DNA of 64,000 nt from Glaciecola sp. XM2 (GTDB lineage: Bacteria; Pseudomonadota; Gammaproteobacteria; Enterobacterales; Alteromonadaceae), in contig NZ_JAHEOJ010000020.1 of the NCBI RefSeq assembly GCF_018595715.1, positions 1-64,000 of the forward strand, given 5' to 3'. Below are positions 25,159 through 33,806 of the stretch, in pieces (position 1 is the stretch's first letter; every line of letters starts with the position of its first letter). The notes below the pieces were generated by a model that had not been told where the DNA came from, searched no databases, and worked only from the letters and a program-made list of their open reading frames with translations. A program made the position numbers and the translations under genes.

Positions 25159-26030
25159 TGTTGTGCCTTCTTATGTTGTCGGTGCGTGTTCACAGTTTCA
25201 TATACTGCAGCAGAAACAACCAGCACGCCACCGATTAAGGTTTGCCATGTTGGCGCTTCGTTTAACAATATGATGGCAAATACAACACCATAAAAGGGTT
25301 GCATACAAGCAACAAGTGAAAAAGTTTTTGCTCGCAAGTGAACCAATGACGCGGCGATGAGGGCATGCGGCAATGCGGTAAACACCGTACCTAACAATAG
25401 AAGCAAAAGAGCGGCGTTCATATCCATCGATATCATGTCATCAGACACAAACCAAACCAGGCAAGGACAAATGACTGCAATCTGATAGGCCATCGCCTTA
25501 GCACCGCTGTACTGATTAAAATAACGGCGATGTAAAAGGTTTCTCATTGCATATAAAAATGCTGAGAAGACCCCAATAATCACACCGAGCGTAACGTCAT
25601 TGCTTAACGAAAAGTCAGGGACAATAAGAAAAATACCAATCAGCACCACCAATGCACTTGCTAGGTCTTGCCAAAGAATGCGTGTTTTTTCAAAGAATGG
25701 TTCAAGTAATACCGTGATCACAGGAAAGGTAAACAGCGCAATGATTCCTACCGAAACAGATGAGTATTGCATAGCGGCAAAATAGGTGACCCAATGCACG
25801 GCCATCACAACGCCAAGCCCCAACGCAATAAAATAGTCTTTTGAATTGTTTAAACGCATGCTTTCTCCACTGAGCTTTAAATAAGCAAAGAGAAACAAGC
25901 AAGCGGGTAAAGAACGCCCGAAGGTGATGTCTAGGGCATTGAGTTCAATTAATTTAGAAAACAGTGCCGTACCGCCTAAAAGCATGACGGTGAGGTGAAG
26001 GTTTATGAGGCTGCGCTTTACGGGATCCAT
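25149..26030 (-). CDS. DMT-superfamily transporter (EamA domains)
   Basis: A 293-residue transporter with ten predicted helices in two EamA repeats. AMQYSSVSVGIIALFTFPVITVLLEP near residues 85-110 is the typical end of repeat one (shown as positions; key residues Ser-Val-Gly and Pro). Repeat two ends with LNEAPTWQTLIGGVLVVSA. Such proteins move small metabolites or drugs. It is coupled to the GDPD gene through a 10-base overlap, which might mean export or uptake of a related polar alcohol or phosphodiester product, but that is inference only. Confidence 0.88.
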   Translation of the reverse strand: MDPVKRSLINLHLTVMLLGGTALFSKLIELNALDITFGRSLPACLFLFAYLKLSGESMRLNNSKDYFIALGLGVVMAVHWVTYFAAMQYSSVSVGIIALFTFPVITVLLEPFFEKTRILWQDLASALVVLIGIFLIVPDFSLSNDVTLGVIIGVFSAFLYAMRNLLHRRYFNQYSGAKAMAYQIAVICPCLVWFVSDDMISMDMNAALLLLLLGTVFTALPHALIAASLVHLRAKTFSLVACMQPFYGVVFAIILLNEAPTWQTLIGGVLVVSAAVYETVNTHRQHKKAQQCS

Positions 26031-26132
26031 TATCAGGGCATCATCTTATGGCATAGCCTGCGCAGATTACGCAAAGCGTGCACTGCACAAGGCAAGGAGC
26101 ATTACTTTGCACGCCATTGTCAGTCAAAGTGT

Positions 26133-26993
26133 TTATGCTTTACTGTTTATGATGTTTGCCATGACTTCACCTAGACGGGTTGTCATTGCCGGTGACATAT
26201 CTTCAAAGTCAATTTTGTCTGCTTCAAAACACATCACGACCGTAGAGCCGAGTTTGAATCGTCCCATTTCGTCGCCTTTTTTGAGACTTATCTGTTCACC
26301 TTCGTGCTGCCAATGTTGCACATATTTGCCCGCTGGAGGCGTAATATTTCCAGCCCAAACGGTTTCGATACTTGCTACAACGGTCGCACCTACTAAGACC
26401 ATTGCTACTTTACCTATAGGGGTGTCAAACAATGCAACAACGCGCTCATTACGAGCAAATAAGCCGGGAACATTTTGTGCAGTTAATGGATTTACCGAAA
26501 AAAGCTCGCCCGGCACATGCAGCGTGTCGGTGAGTGTGCCATCGATAGGCATATGAATACGGTGATAATCTCGAGGGGCCAAATAAATGGTCGCAAATTT
26601 TCCACCTTTAAAGGGGGTCGCTAATTCAGGTTTGCCGCCTAGCAAGGTCGTTAAACTGAAGTCATGCCCTTTTGCTTGAAAGATGCTGTCACCGTTGATA
26701 TCCCCAAACTGACTGACGCTACCGTCAACCGGATGACAAAGCTGCTGATCATCGGCTTTGATAGGGCGTATGCCTTCTTTTAGCGGGCGGGTGAAAAACT
26801 CGTTAAAGGTTTTGTAAGCGCGAGGGTCTTCAAAGTGCGCTTCGCTCATATTGATGTCAAAGGCTTTGATAAAAGTGGTGATAAAAAACTGGGTGACCGC
26901 CCCAAGTTCTTTAGATGCTGCCCAGCCTAGTAGGCGCGATATTAAATGCTTTGGTAATATGTATTGGCTTTTGATTTTAATCCAATCTAGCAC
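26133..26993 (-). CDS. psd: Phosphatidylserine decarboxylase
   Basis: It converts phosphatidylserine to phosphatidylethanolamine at the inner membrane. The 286-residue proenzyme has the self-cleavage motif FKLGSTVVMCFE near residue 250. Cleavage between Gly and Ser yields the alpha chain with its pyruvoyl group. YLAPRDYHRIHMP near residue 140 holds the conserved Asp-His pair, and HVPGELFSVNPLT follows. The length matches E. coli Psd (322) minus a C-terminal tail. The gene is followed upstream by rsgA on the same strand, the gene order also seen in E. coli (rsgA-psd). Confidence 0.96.
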   Translation of the reverse strand: MLDWIKIKSQYILPKHLISRLLGWAASKELGAVTQFFITTFIKAFDINMSEAHFEDPRAYKTFNEFFTRPLKEGIRPIKADDQQLCHPVDGSVSQFGDINGDSIFQAKGHDFSLTTLLGGKPELATPFKGGKFATIYLAPRDYHRIHMPIDGTLTDTLHVPGELFSVNPLTAQNVPGLFARNERVVALFDTPIGKVAMVLVGATVVASIETVWAGNITPPAGKYVQHWQHEGEQISLKKGDEMGRFKLGSTVVMCFEADKIDFEDMSPAMTTRLGEVMANIINSKA

Positions 26994-27072
26994 AGGATAA
27001 CTCCGAATGTTTACTCGCCCCTATTGTACAATAGAAGTGAGAAATAAGTAGCCACAAAAGCGTTTATTACCA

Positions 27073-28107
27073 TTACCCTTTTGCATAAGACGGACGATTT
27101 TGATCCAAGCTATCAATGATTTTGATATAGCTGTTGTAGCGTTCTTCGGAAATTTTGCCTTCTTTCACCGCCGCGACAATTAAACACCCTGGGTCTTGTC
27201 GGTGTTTGCAATCTGAAAACTTACAGCCACCGATATAGTCGCGAAACTCGATAAACCCTGACGTAACCGCCTCTGCATTGAGATGCCAAAGGCCAAACTC
27301 TCTAACGCCGGGTGAATCAATTAATTCGCCACCCTTAGCGAAGTGCAAAAGTTTAGAGGCGGTTGTTGTGTGTTGTCCGAGTCCTGAGTTAGCGGAAACA
27401 TCGCCCACCGGCTCCGCCGCATTAGGCAATAACTGATTAACAATACTTGATTTACCCACACCACTTTGACCAACAAATACACTTACCTTGTCGATAAGAT
27501 GTTCGCTGAGTTCACTTAACCCCTCATCGGTTTGGCAGCTCGTTAATATGAGCTCGTAACCAATTTGACGATAAATGGCCAAGCTTTCGTTTACTTGTGC
27601 TAATGCTTCTTCGTTAAGCAACTCGACTTTATTGATGACTAACACAGGAGAAATCTGCGCATCTTCACAGGCGACGAGGTATCGGTCAATAATGTGCGTT
27701 GAGAGTGCAGGGACGATAGAGCTGACAACGATAATTTGATCAATATTCGCGGCAATGGGTTTTACCCCATCATAATAATCAGGGCGTGTTAGAGTGGACT
27801 TTCGGTCCAAAACGACTTCGATGATGCCGCGATCTCGTTGTTCATCAGATTCGCTTGGCCTAAATAGCACATGGTCGCCACACACCACTGATTCGACGGT
27901 GCGCCTAATATGACACTTATGATTTTGACGTTGTTCATCTTCTACAATGGCATGCTTACCAAAGCGACTAATAACCCGACCCGGTTGCTGCGCACCAAGA
28001 TGCTCTGAACTATTTTGTTCACGCGTTTCATGGCTAAGCATGCGCTTACTTCTATTGATGGATACCTGACGTTTTTGGTTTTTTGACAGCTTTGGTTTTT
28101 TGGCCAC
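27073..28107 (-). CDS. rsgA: Small ribosomal subunit biogenesis GTPase RsgA
   Basis: A 344-residue circularly permuted GTPase acting late in 30S subunit maturation. The order is OB-fold (about 45-110), then G4 NKVE (near 155), G1 GQSGVGKSS (near 212), G3 DSPGVRE (near 262), and a C-terminal zinc knuckle (CKFSDCKHRQDPGC near 297-310). The basic N-terminus (KKPKLSKNQKRQ) is typical. It lies directly before psd on the same strand and divergent from orn, the same neighbourhood as in E. coli, which supports the call. Confidence 0.97.
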   Translation of the reverse strand: MAKKPKLSKNQKRQVSINRSKRMLSHETREQNSSEHLGAQQPGRVISRFGKHAIVEDEQRQNHKCHIRRTVESVVCGDHVLFRPSESDEQRDRGIIEVVLDRKSTLTRPDYYDGVKPIAANIDQIIVVSSIVPALSTHIIDRYLVACEDAQISPVLVINKVELLNEEALAQVNESLAIYRQIGYELILTSCQTDEGLSELSEHLIDKVSVFVGQSGVGKSSIVNQLLPNAAEPVGDVSANSGLGQHTTTASKLLHFAKGGELIDSPGVREFGLWHLNAEAVTSGFIEFRDYIGGCKFSDCKHRQDPGCLIVAAVKEGKISEERYNSYIKIIDSLDQNRPSYAKG

Positions 28108-28272
28108 GATTCACTTTTGCTTTGTGTGCGCAAAGACATCAATTGCTTCGCGTCTGTAAAATCACATTTGTTGATTAGAGGCCTTCATGATACCTTTTTG
28201 CCAACTGGCTTGCACACCATAACGTGTTTGCTGCGAGCGATATTGATTTTACAAGTTTTATAAGAGGGATAT

Positions 28273-28818
28273 ATGGCATTTCATGAGCAAAATTTAGTAT
28301 GGATAGACATGGAAATGACGGGACTTGACCCCGAAACATGTGTGGTCTTAGAAATTGCCAGTATTGTCACCGACAAAGAGTTAAACGTATTAGCACAAGG
28401 CCCTGTTATTGCGGTGCACCAAAGTGATGAAATACTCGACGCAATGGATGAGTGGTGCACTCGAACGCACGGAGAGTCGGGACTGACCAAACGCTGTCAA
28501 GAGAGTGAATATAGCGTAGATGATGCCACTAACGCGACGATAGCCTTTTTAGAGCAGTGGGTACCAAAAGGCAAATCGCCTCTTTGCGGTAACTCTATCA
28601 GTCAAGATAGACGATTTTTAGTTAAATATATGCCCGATTTGGATGACTACTTCCATTATCGCAATGTCGACGTTAGCACCATTAAAGAACTATGCGCCCG
28701 TTGGAAGCCTGATGTAGCAAGTGGATTTAAAAAGAAGGGCGTACATTTAGCACTAGATGATATTAAAGAGTCTATTGAAGAGCTTCAGTATTATCGCAAG
28801 CATGTGTTTAAAATTTAA
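28273..28818 (+). CDS. orn: Oligoribonuclease
   Basis: An essential DEDDh exoribonuclease that degrades 2-5 nt RNAs, including pGpG from c-di-GMP breakdown; several c-di-GMP enzymes are encoded elsewhere in the window. The 181-residue length equals E. coli Orn. Exo I is [12 protein letters not shown] (Asp and Glu at residues 12 and 14). Exo II is [27 protein letters not shown], cited as key residues Asp-Arg-Arg and Asp-Val-Ser. Exo III HLALDDI supplies the catalytic His and Asp. It is divergent from rsgA. Confidence 0.97.
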   Translation: MAFHEQNLVWIDMEMTGLDPETCVVLEIASIVTDKELNVLAQGPVIAVHQSDEILDAMDEWCTRTHGESGLTKRCQESEYSVDDATNATIAFLEQWVPKGKSPLCGNSISQDRRFLVKYMPDLDDYFHYRNVDVSTIKELCARWKPDVASGFKKKGVHLALDDIKESIEELQYYRKHVFKI

Positions 28819-28836
28819 GTTGCGGTTAAGTGAAAT

Positions 28837-29424
28837 TTGAATAATCTGCAACAACTGCGTGAGCAAGCAAATGCTTGCAAGGACTGCGCAGGCCAAATGC
28901 CACATGCTCCTAACCCTGTTTTTGTATGGCCTGATGCGCCAAAAATCATCCTCATTAGTCAAGCGCCGGGAAGACTTGCACATGCGTCAAGTATTGCATG
29001 GAACGACGCTTCGGGCGAACGTTTGAGGGGATGGCTCAGGGTTGAACGCGGTACATTTTACGAAAGTGGTGCGTTCGCCGTTTTGCCTATGGGCTTTTGT
29101 TTTCCTGGCTATAAAAATGGCGCTGACGCCCCACCACTTAAAGCATGCGCCCCTAAATGGCATCATCAATTTCTCTCACGAGCTAAGCCCTCATTGACTA
29201 TTTTTGTTGGTCGTTACGCCCAACAGAGCTACTTGCCACAATACAAAACATTGACCGAAGCGGTAAGTGATTTTGAAAATTTATTGCCTGCTAGGATTGT
29301 CCTACCTCATCCTTCCGGAAGGAATAATCGATGGCTAGCAAAACATAACTGGTTTGAGGGGGCGCTTTTGCCTTCGCTTAAACAATGTGTCGCAGGCGTT
29401 TTATCATCAGGTACGAACGCTTAA
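28837..29424 (+). CDS. Uracil-DNA glycosylase superfamily protein
   Basis: A 195-residue member of the UDG-like fold. ISQAPGRLAH near residue 50 stands where active family 4/5 enzymes have GEAPG, and HPSGRNNRWLAKHNWFE near 157-173 corresponds to the HPSP-type DNA loop. A CxxC pair near residues 15-18 and a Cys near 107 may be remnants of the Fe-S ligands of family 4. Activity on uracil is therefore uncertain. It starts at TTG 28837, 18 bases after orn, with no strong ribosome site, and is probably co-transcribed with orn. Confidence 0.8.
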   Translation: MNNLQQLREQANACKDCAGQMPHAPNPVFVWPDAPKIILISQAPGRLAHASSIAWNDASGERLRGWLRVERGTFYESGAFAVLPMGFCFPGYKNGADAPPLKACAPKWHHQFLSRAKPSLTIFVGRYAQQSYLPQYKTLTEAVSDFENLLPARIVLPHPSGRNNRWLAKHNWFEGALLPSLKQCVAGVLSSGTNA

Positions 29425-29606
29425 TTCAACAGTTTACGTTTTGAAGCGACCTAATGGCTGTAACGGGCATGCCACCGAGTGCTAAAGGTTGACGGACGTT
29501 CACATTTCTTACATGTGTTTGCAATCAACTTGTCATACCAGCGTCATTAAAATTTCTTACAACTCGAATAACGTGCTCTTGCCTTTAAATTAGCAGAGAA
29601 CACATT

Positions 29607-31961
29607 ATGAAAATAACTAAAAAACGACCACTATCCATGCTCTCATTAATGGTAAGTGCTGCACTTAGTCAAGGAGCGCTTGCGCAAGAAAACTCCTCCT
29701 CAAACGATACGAACGAAATTGAGGAAATCATTGTCACTGCGCAAAAGCGTGCACAAGCTATTCAAGATGTTCCTGTCACATTAAGCGCATTTGACGGCGA
29801 TTTTTTAAGTGAGATTGGCATTGCTGAACTCGACGTTTTGTCAGAAATAACTCCTGGGCTAGTCATCCAAGAGCAAAGCCCGAACAATCCTGGCTTTGTG
29901 ATCCGCGGAATAACATCAGACAGTGGTTCTGCGCAATCATCCCCGCGAGTGTCGGTTTATTACAACGGCACCGATGTATCGCGCTCTAGAGGTTCATACT
30001 TTGAGTTATACGACATAGAAAGGGTTGAGATTGTTAAAGGCCCTCAAGCCACTTTGTTTGGCACAGCCGCGTCTGTTGGCGCACTTAGCGTAATCACCAA
30101 AAGACCTGAGCAAGATTTTTCATCGGAATTAAGGGTGGGTACGGGTAACTTTTCGGCGCAAACTGCCTCGGGATTCATTACAGGAGGGAGTGACTTGGTC
30201 CAGGGGCGCTTTGCGTTCAATTACCGCAAACGTGATGGGTTTATCGAAAACATTGCAGGTGACAGCAATTCGCAAAATCCCGGTGGACTGGTTCAAGACG
30301 ATATGCATGCAATAGAGCGCACGTCTTTTAGACCCTCTATACGTTTCACGCCAAACGACGATCTCACCATAGATGTCGTATACAGCTATGAAAAAAATGA
30401 AGACTCTGGCACATCCTTTAAGAATGGCTTATTTGCGCCAACAGGTGGTGACACCAGTCCATTTAGCTTTGTTGAGATGGCAGGCTCGCCATTGTCGGTG
30501 CAGCACTTAGGCGCTGAAAAATTAGGTGTGGAGCGAGAAGTCGATGACCTAAGCTTGACGATTGAATACGCACTTAGCGATCAATTAAGCTTCACTTCTA
30601 TCACCGCTACAAGAAGCTTTGAATCCCTCGAAATATTTGATGCAGACGGCACGCAAGCTTGGTTTTTAGAATTTGCAGAAGATGCACAAGGCGATCAGTT
30701 TAGCCAAGAGTTCCGCATCATTCACAATAGCGAAAAGCTTACCAGTATCTACGGGGCAAGCTACTTTACCGAAGACGGTAGTCAAGTCGTGCCGTTTAGC
30801 ACAGAAGAATCCATCTACTTAAACTGTTTAGGCGTTTTAGGTAGTGGTTTACCCTGCATCAATAGTGATGGCAGCGTAAATATATTAACCCCAGTATTGA
30901 CCCAGGGTGCTGCAGACTTATTGCCCTATACAGCAACCTTTAGTAACTTTGGTGAAAATGATATTTATTCGGTATTTGCTGACTTTAGTTACGCCATGAA
31001 CAATGCATTGGAGCTGACCGTTGGTCTGCGTTATGTGACCGAAGATAAAGTCAGTGGCTATAGCTCGCTTGCGCCAAATAGTGTGTTAAGCGGTGGTCCG
31101 CTATTGCCGGTAATTGATACAAATAATGTCAGGGTAGAAGCAAAAGCGGATTTTGACGATTGGCTGCCGCGTTTTAATGCCCTTTATGTGCTCAACGATC
31201 AGATAAATCTCTATGCAACCATTTCAAAGGGCCGAAGAAGTGAGGTGCTTGATGTTAGTTCAAGGGTTGGCCCTGCAGACGGCATCATTGCCGACGTTAC
31301 AGAGGTGCCTGCTGAAATCATTTGGAATTACGAGACCGGCATCAAGGGTGAGAGTCATAACCGAAAGCTGACCTATGCTGCATCGGTATTCTATCAAGAC
31401 TATTCTGATTTTCAGGTTACGCTGCAGGACTCAGCCGGTAACTTTTTTACCGCAAATGCAGGCTCAGCCACGAATATCGGTTTTGAAGGTGAACTCAAAG
31501 CCGTGTTAAGCGATTCTTTTGAAGTATTTGCAAATGTTGGCTATATCGACGCTGAAATTGACGATGATTCTAGCAACGGAAATCTCGCGGGCAATCGTTT
31601 TAGGCTTCAGCCTGAATGGACCGCCAGTGCCGGCATGTTCTATTCTCGCCCCATTAGCAGCTCCTTGAATCTAACGTCATCGTTCATCTACAGCTACCGT
31701 TCTGACGTATTTTTTGAGCCAGATAACGCGCCTATTTCAGGTTTAGATATCAGTGAAGATGCCATTAGTTTAGCGAGTGCTCGAGTAGGAATTAGTAACG
31801 CTGACGAAACGTGGTCGTTGACGTTGTTTGCTAGCAATCTGTTTGATAAAGAATACTTAGTGGATGCTGGGAATACCGGCGGCAGTTTTGGTAACCCAAC
31901 CTTCGTAGCCGGACCTCCGCGATTTTATGGAATTGAATTAAGCATGAAGTTTTCGCGTTAG
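29607..31961 (+). CDS. TonB-dependent outer-membrane receptor
   Basis: A 784-residue outer-membrane transporter. The signal peptide ends near ALAQ (residue 27). A TonB-box-like EEIIVTAQKR follows, then the plug domain (about 45-165, with QDVPVTLSAF, GFVIRGITSD and VEIVKGPQATLFG). A 22-strand barrel ends in the typical aromatic-rich strand, with the last residues Met-Lys-Phe-Ser-Arg rather than a terminal Phe. Near residue 410 two Cys flank a loop (LNCLGVLGSGLPC). The ligand is not inferable; no Fur or Zur box was seen upstream and no partner gene is adjacent. A strong terminator follows. Confidence 0.93.
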   Translation: MKITKKRPLSMLSLMVSAALSQGALAQENSSSNDTNEIEEIIVTAQKRAQAIQDVPVTLSAFDGDFLSEIGIAELDVLSEITPGLVIQEQSPNNPGFVIRGITSDSGSAQSSPRVSVYYNGTDVSRSRGSYFELYDIERVEIVKGPQATLFGTAASVGALSVITKRPEQDFSSELRVGTGNFSAQTASGFITGGSDLVQGRFAFNYRKRDGFIENIAGDSNSQNPGGLVQDDMHAIERTSFRPSIRFTPNDDLTIDVVYSYEKNEDSGTSFKNGLFAPTGGDTSPFSFVEMAGSPLSVQHLGAEKLGVEREVDDLSLTIEYALSDQLSFTSITATRSFESLEIFDADGTQAWFLEFAEDAQGDQFSQEFRIIHNSEKLTSIYGASYFTEDGSQVVPFSTEESIYLNCLGVLGSGLPCINSDGSVNILTPVLTQGAADLLPYTATFSNFGENDIYSVFADFSYAMNNALELTVGLRYVTEDKVSGYSSLAPNSVLSGGPLLPVIDTNNVRVEAKADFDDWLPRFNALYVLNDQINLYATISKGRRSEVLDVSSRVGPADGIIADVTEVPAEIIWNYETGIKGESHNRKLTYAASVFYQDYSDFQVTLQDSAGNFFTANAGSATNIGFEGELKAVLSDSFEVFANVGYIDAEIDDDSSNGNLAGNRFRLQPEWTASAGMFYSRPISSSLNLTSSFIYSYRSDVFFEPDNAPISGLDISEDAISLASARVGISNADETWSLTLFASNLFDKEYLVDAGNTGGSFGNPTFVAGPPRFYGIELSMKFSR

Positions 31962-31984
31962 TTTCCCTAGATATCGCGGTTTTG

Positions 31985-32013
31985 GGGCACATCTATGATG
32001 TGCCCTTTTTTAT
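31985..32013 (+). terminator. Terminator of the TonB-dependent receptor gene
   Basis: Arms GGGCACATC (31985-31993) and GATGTGCCC (31997-32005) with a 3-base loop, followed by a T run from 32006. Confidence 0.94.
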
Positions 32014-32196
32014 TTTATCTGGCTATTTGCTTTTTGAGGTTGGAAGTAACGATTTAAATGGTAAGGGACTTACATCTGTCTTGTGCAAAAGATGGTAGCT
32101 TTAGCCAAGCTTTGTAGTTTTTCTATTGAAATGGCTGACAAAAAAACATCCAAAGCCGCCGTTGCTATGTCCATTGTTATTAACCTATCCTATTAT

Positions 32197-32221
32197 CGAT
32201 GTAAGTAAATTGCTTACATCG
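32197..32221. promoter_or_regulatory. Inverted-repeat operator of parD
   Basis: Nine-base perfect arms CGATGTAAG (32197-32205) and CTTACATCG (32213-32221) with a 7-base spacer end 8 bases before the ParD ATG. Such a site is expected for autoregulation by a ribbon-helix-helix antitoxin. A TATTAT hexamer at 32191-32196 may be the -10. Confidence 0.7.
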
Positions 32222-32229
32222 AGTTGGTT

Positions 32230-32472
32230 ATGCCTAGAACTATTACTTTTCAACCAAGCCCCAAAATGGATGAGTTTATAGAAACACTCGTGACTTCTGG
32301 TGACTACGGAAATCAAAGTGAGGTCATACGCGCCGCAATTAGACTTTTACAAGAAAAACAAGCCAAGTCGAAGATCACTCAATTGAGAAAACTTATTGAT
32401 GAAGGTGACAATAGTCCCGATATTGAAGATTTTTCTATGTCACTAATTAAACAAAAACTGAACAACCGATAG
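32230..32472 (+). CDS. parD: ParD-type antitoxin (ribbon-helix-helix), intact
   Basis: An 80-residue antitoxin. The N-terminal ribbon-helix-helix domain (RTITFQPS strand, then GNQSEVIRAAIRLLQEK helix) binds the operator. The C-terminal helix with KITQLRKLIDEG is the toxin-binding part typical of CC2985-type ParD. I start it at ATG 32230; an in-frame TTG at 32224 would only add two residues and overlaps the GAG ribosome element. The last base of its stop codon is the first base of the parE remnant's GTG, the usual coupled layout. The toxin downstream is broken, so this is now an orphan antitoxin. Confidence 0.88.
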   Translation: MPRTITFQPSPKMDEFIETLVTSGDYGNQSEVIRAAIRLLQEKQAKSKITQLRKLIDEGDNSPDIEDFSMSLIKQKLNNR

Positions 32473-32764
32473 TGCCTGCGTATAAAGTTTCTGAGGCTGC
32501 GTTCAACGATTTAATAGATATTGACGCTTACACCGAACAAGAGTAATTAGCCAAAGAGATAATTATTTGAACGATATTGAAGCTAGGTTTGAAACTCTTG
32601 CTAGCAATACTGAGCACCCAACAGTTAAAGATCGAAGCGAGTTAAGAAAGGGATGCTTATCCTCAAGTATTAATGAGCATATTATCATTTTTCGTAAAAC
32701 TAAGTATGGCGTGAGGATACTGCGAGTACTTTATAAAAAAATGGATTTTGTTCGCCACCTTTAA
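32472..32764 (+). pseudogene. parE: ParE-type toxin remnant (nonsense codon plus frameshift)
   Basis: The start GTG at 32472 overlaps the parD stop. The first 24 codons read YKVSEAAFNDLIDIDAYTEQ, a clear ParE/RelE N-terminus, then hit TAA at 32544. The matching C-terminal half resumes in another frame from 32567, with LNDIEARFETL, an arginine-rich strand region, FRKTKYGVRILRVLYKKMD and a final RHL. That is the typical ParE ending. At least one nonsense change and one frame change separate the halves, so no full toxin can be made. The two halves align in order without large loss, which suggests recent decay. Confidence 0.85.
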
Positions 32765-32855
32765 CTGGCAAGTGCCATCCACAACGGTCGTTCGCGACAT
32801 GGTAGCTAAAGTTAGCAGGTGCGACATAGCTGACTTTAGGGATAAAACTTTTCAA

Positions 32856-33290
32856 CTAGGGTTCTTTAGTTCCGTCGATTTCTAGTGCGGCTTTATCAAA
32901 AGTATAAACCGCCAAAATTTCTGTTTTATTTGACTGGCCATACTGCTTAGCTTTATTAACGATGAGTGCATCTGGAAAGTCAGCTTGTTTAGTTTTGCCT
33001 CCTGTTTTTATTGGCTTAGCGTTCATGAAATCCTTAAGAGCGCCCCAAACAGCATAACCATCTTCAAACTTAATATTAGGCTCCGCAAATAGAGCATGAA
33101 TAACATCCACAATCTGCTCTTTGCTTAAACCATAACGCTTACCTTTTAGCGTCCAAATCGTTTCCGTTAATACCACATCGGTGATAAGAACTTCCTCAGT
33201 GCCAAGGACCAAGTTGTTTGCTTTCGCTGCTTGTTTTGCATCATCCTGCAATAAATATCGCAGTAGAATATTAGTATCAATAGCAATCAT
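32856..33290 (-). CDS. PIN-domain toxin (VapC type)
   Basis: A 144-residue PIN-domain ribonuclease, the toxin of a VapBC-type module. Acidic active-site residues are Asp5 (AIDTN), Glu43 (VLTETIW) and the Asp pair in DFPDALI near residue 107. A final Asp is in YTFDKAA near residue 131. The target RNA, often initiator tRNA or 23S rRNA in this family, is not predictable. Its ATG overlaps the antitoxin stop by four bases (33287-33290). The frame looks intact, in contrast to the adjacent parE. Confidence 0.88.
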   Translation of the reverse strand: MIAIDTNILLRYLLQDDAKQAAKANNLVLGTEEVLITDVVLTETIWTLKGKRYGLSKEQIVDVIHALFAEPNIKFEDGYAVWGALKDFMNAKPIKTGGKTKQADFPDALIVNKAKQYGQSNKTEILAVYTFDKAALEIDGTKEP

Positions 33291-33508
33291 TTATTGATAG
33301 CACTTTCTAACGATTCTTCCTCTGTTACATTGATATTAGCTTTGATGCCTTTCAACATACCTTTAGCCGCACCCGATTGTTTTTTAACAATAGAGATAAC
33401 GCCTTGCCTATCGACAAAGCTCTCTATATCGTCACCAGCATTGATATGTGCAACAACACACTGTTCAACAGGTAATGTAATTTGTCTTTTTGCGCTGACC
33501 TTAGCCAT
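33287..33508 (-). CDS. AbrB/SpoVT-type antitoxin (VapB type)
   Basis: A 73-residue antitoxin with an N-terminal swapped-hairpin AbrB domain (AKVSAKRQITLPVEQC, then GDDIESFVDRQGVISI) and an acidic C-terminal toxin-binding tail. I choose the ATG at 33508, where the domain starts. A longer frame to 33568 would run through the 11-base inverted repeat that is better read as the operator. The PIN toxin gene overlaps its stop by four bases. Confidence 0.85.
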   Translation of the reverse strand: MAKVSAKRQITLPVEQCVVAHINAGDDIESFVDRQGVISIVKKQSGAAKGMLKGIKANINVTEEESLESAINK

Positions 33509-33531
33509 GTATATTCTCTTTACCATTCTAG

Positions 33532-33563
33532 ATATAGTAAAGATTATCATTTCTTTACTATAT
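33532..33563. promoter_or_regulatory. Inverted-repeat operator of the VapBC-type pair
   Basis: Perfect 11-base arms ATATAGTAAAG (33532-33542) and CTTTACTATAT (33553-33563) are separated by 10 bases, 24 bases upstream of the antitoxin ATG. The position and symmetry fit autorepression by the antitoxin-toxin complex. Confidence 0.75.
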
Positions 33564-33806
33564 GTCAATTGGTAAGGAGTGATTCATTAAGTTTTTAATG
33601 TGGTAGGACTTTGACGCTCAAAGATCTCGAATGGCTTACGTCAGCAATCAGGCAAAACTACAAGTAACCGAAGAAATTAGATCCGTCCGCTTTCTGCCCC
33701 GAAGGAGCCGTTTGCCAACCTATTTCCCACCCAGTGCTATGTTCATTGATATAAGTCAAAAAAACAATTTCCAACCTCACAATGCAAATAGCATTTTATT
33801 TACCGA

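Noticed and set aside
26005-26556. Plus-strand ORF of 183 codons opposite psd
   Set aside because: It lies almost wholly antisense to the secure psd gene and shows no recognisable domain.
32090-32815. Near-repeats containing ATGGTAGCT on both sides of the parD/parE relic
   Set aside because: Only about 9 identical bases, and no terminal inverted repeats or integrase, so not evidence of a mobile element.
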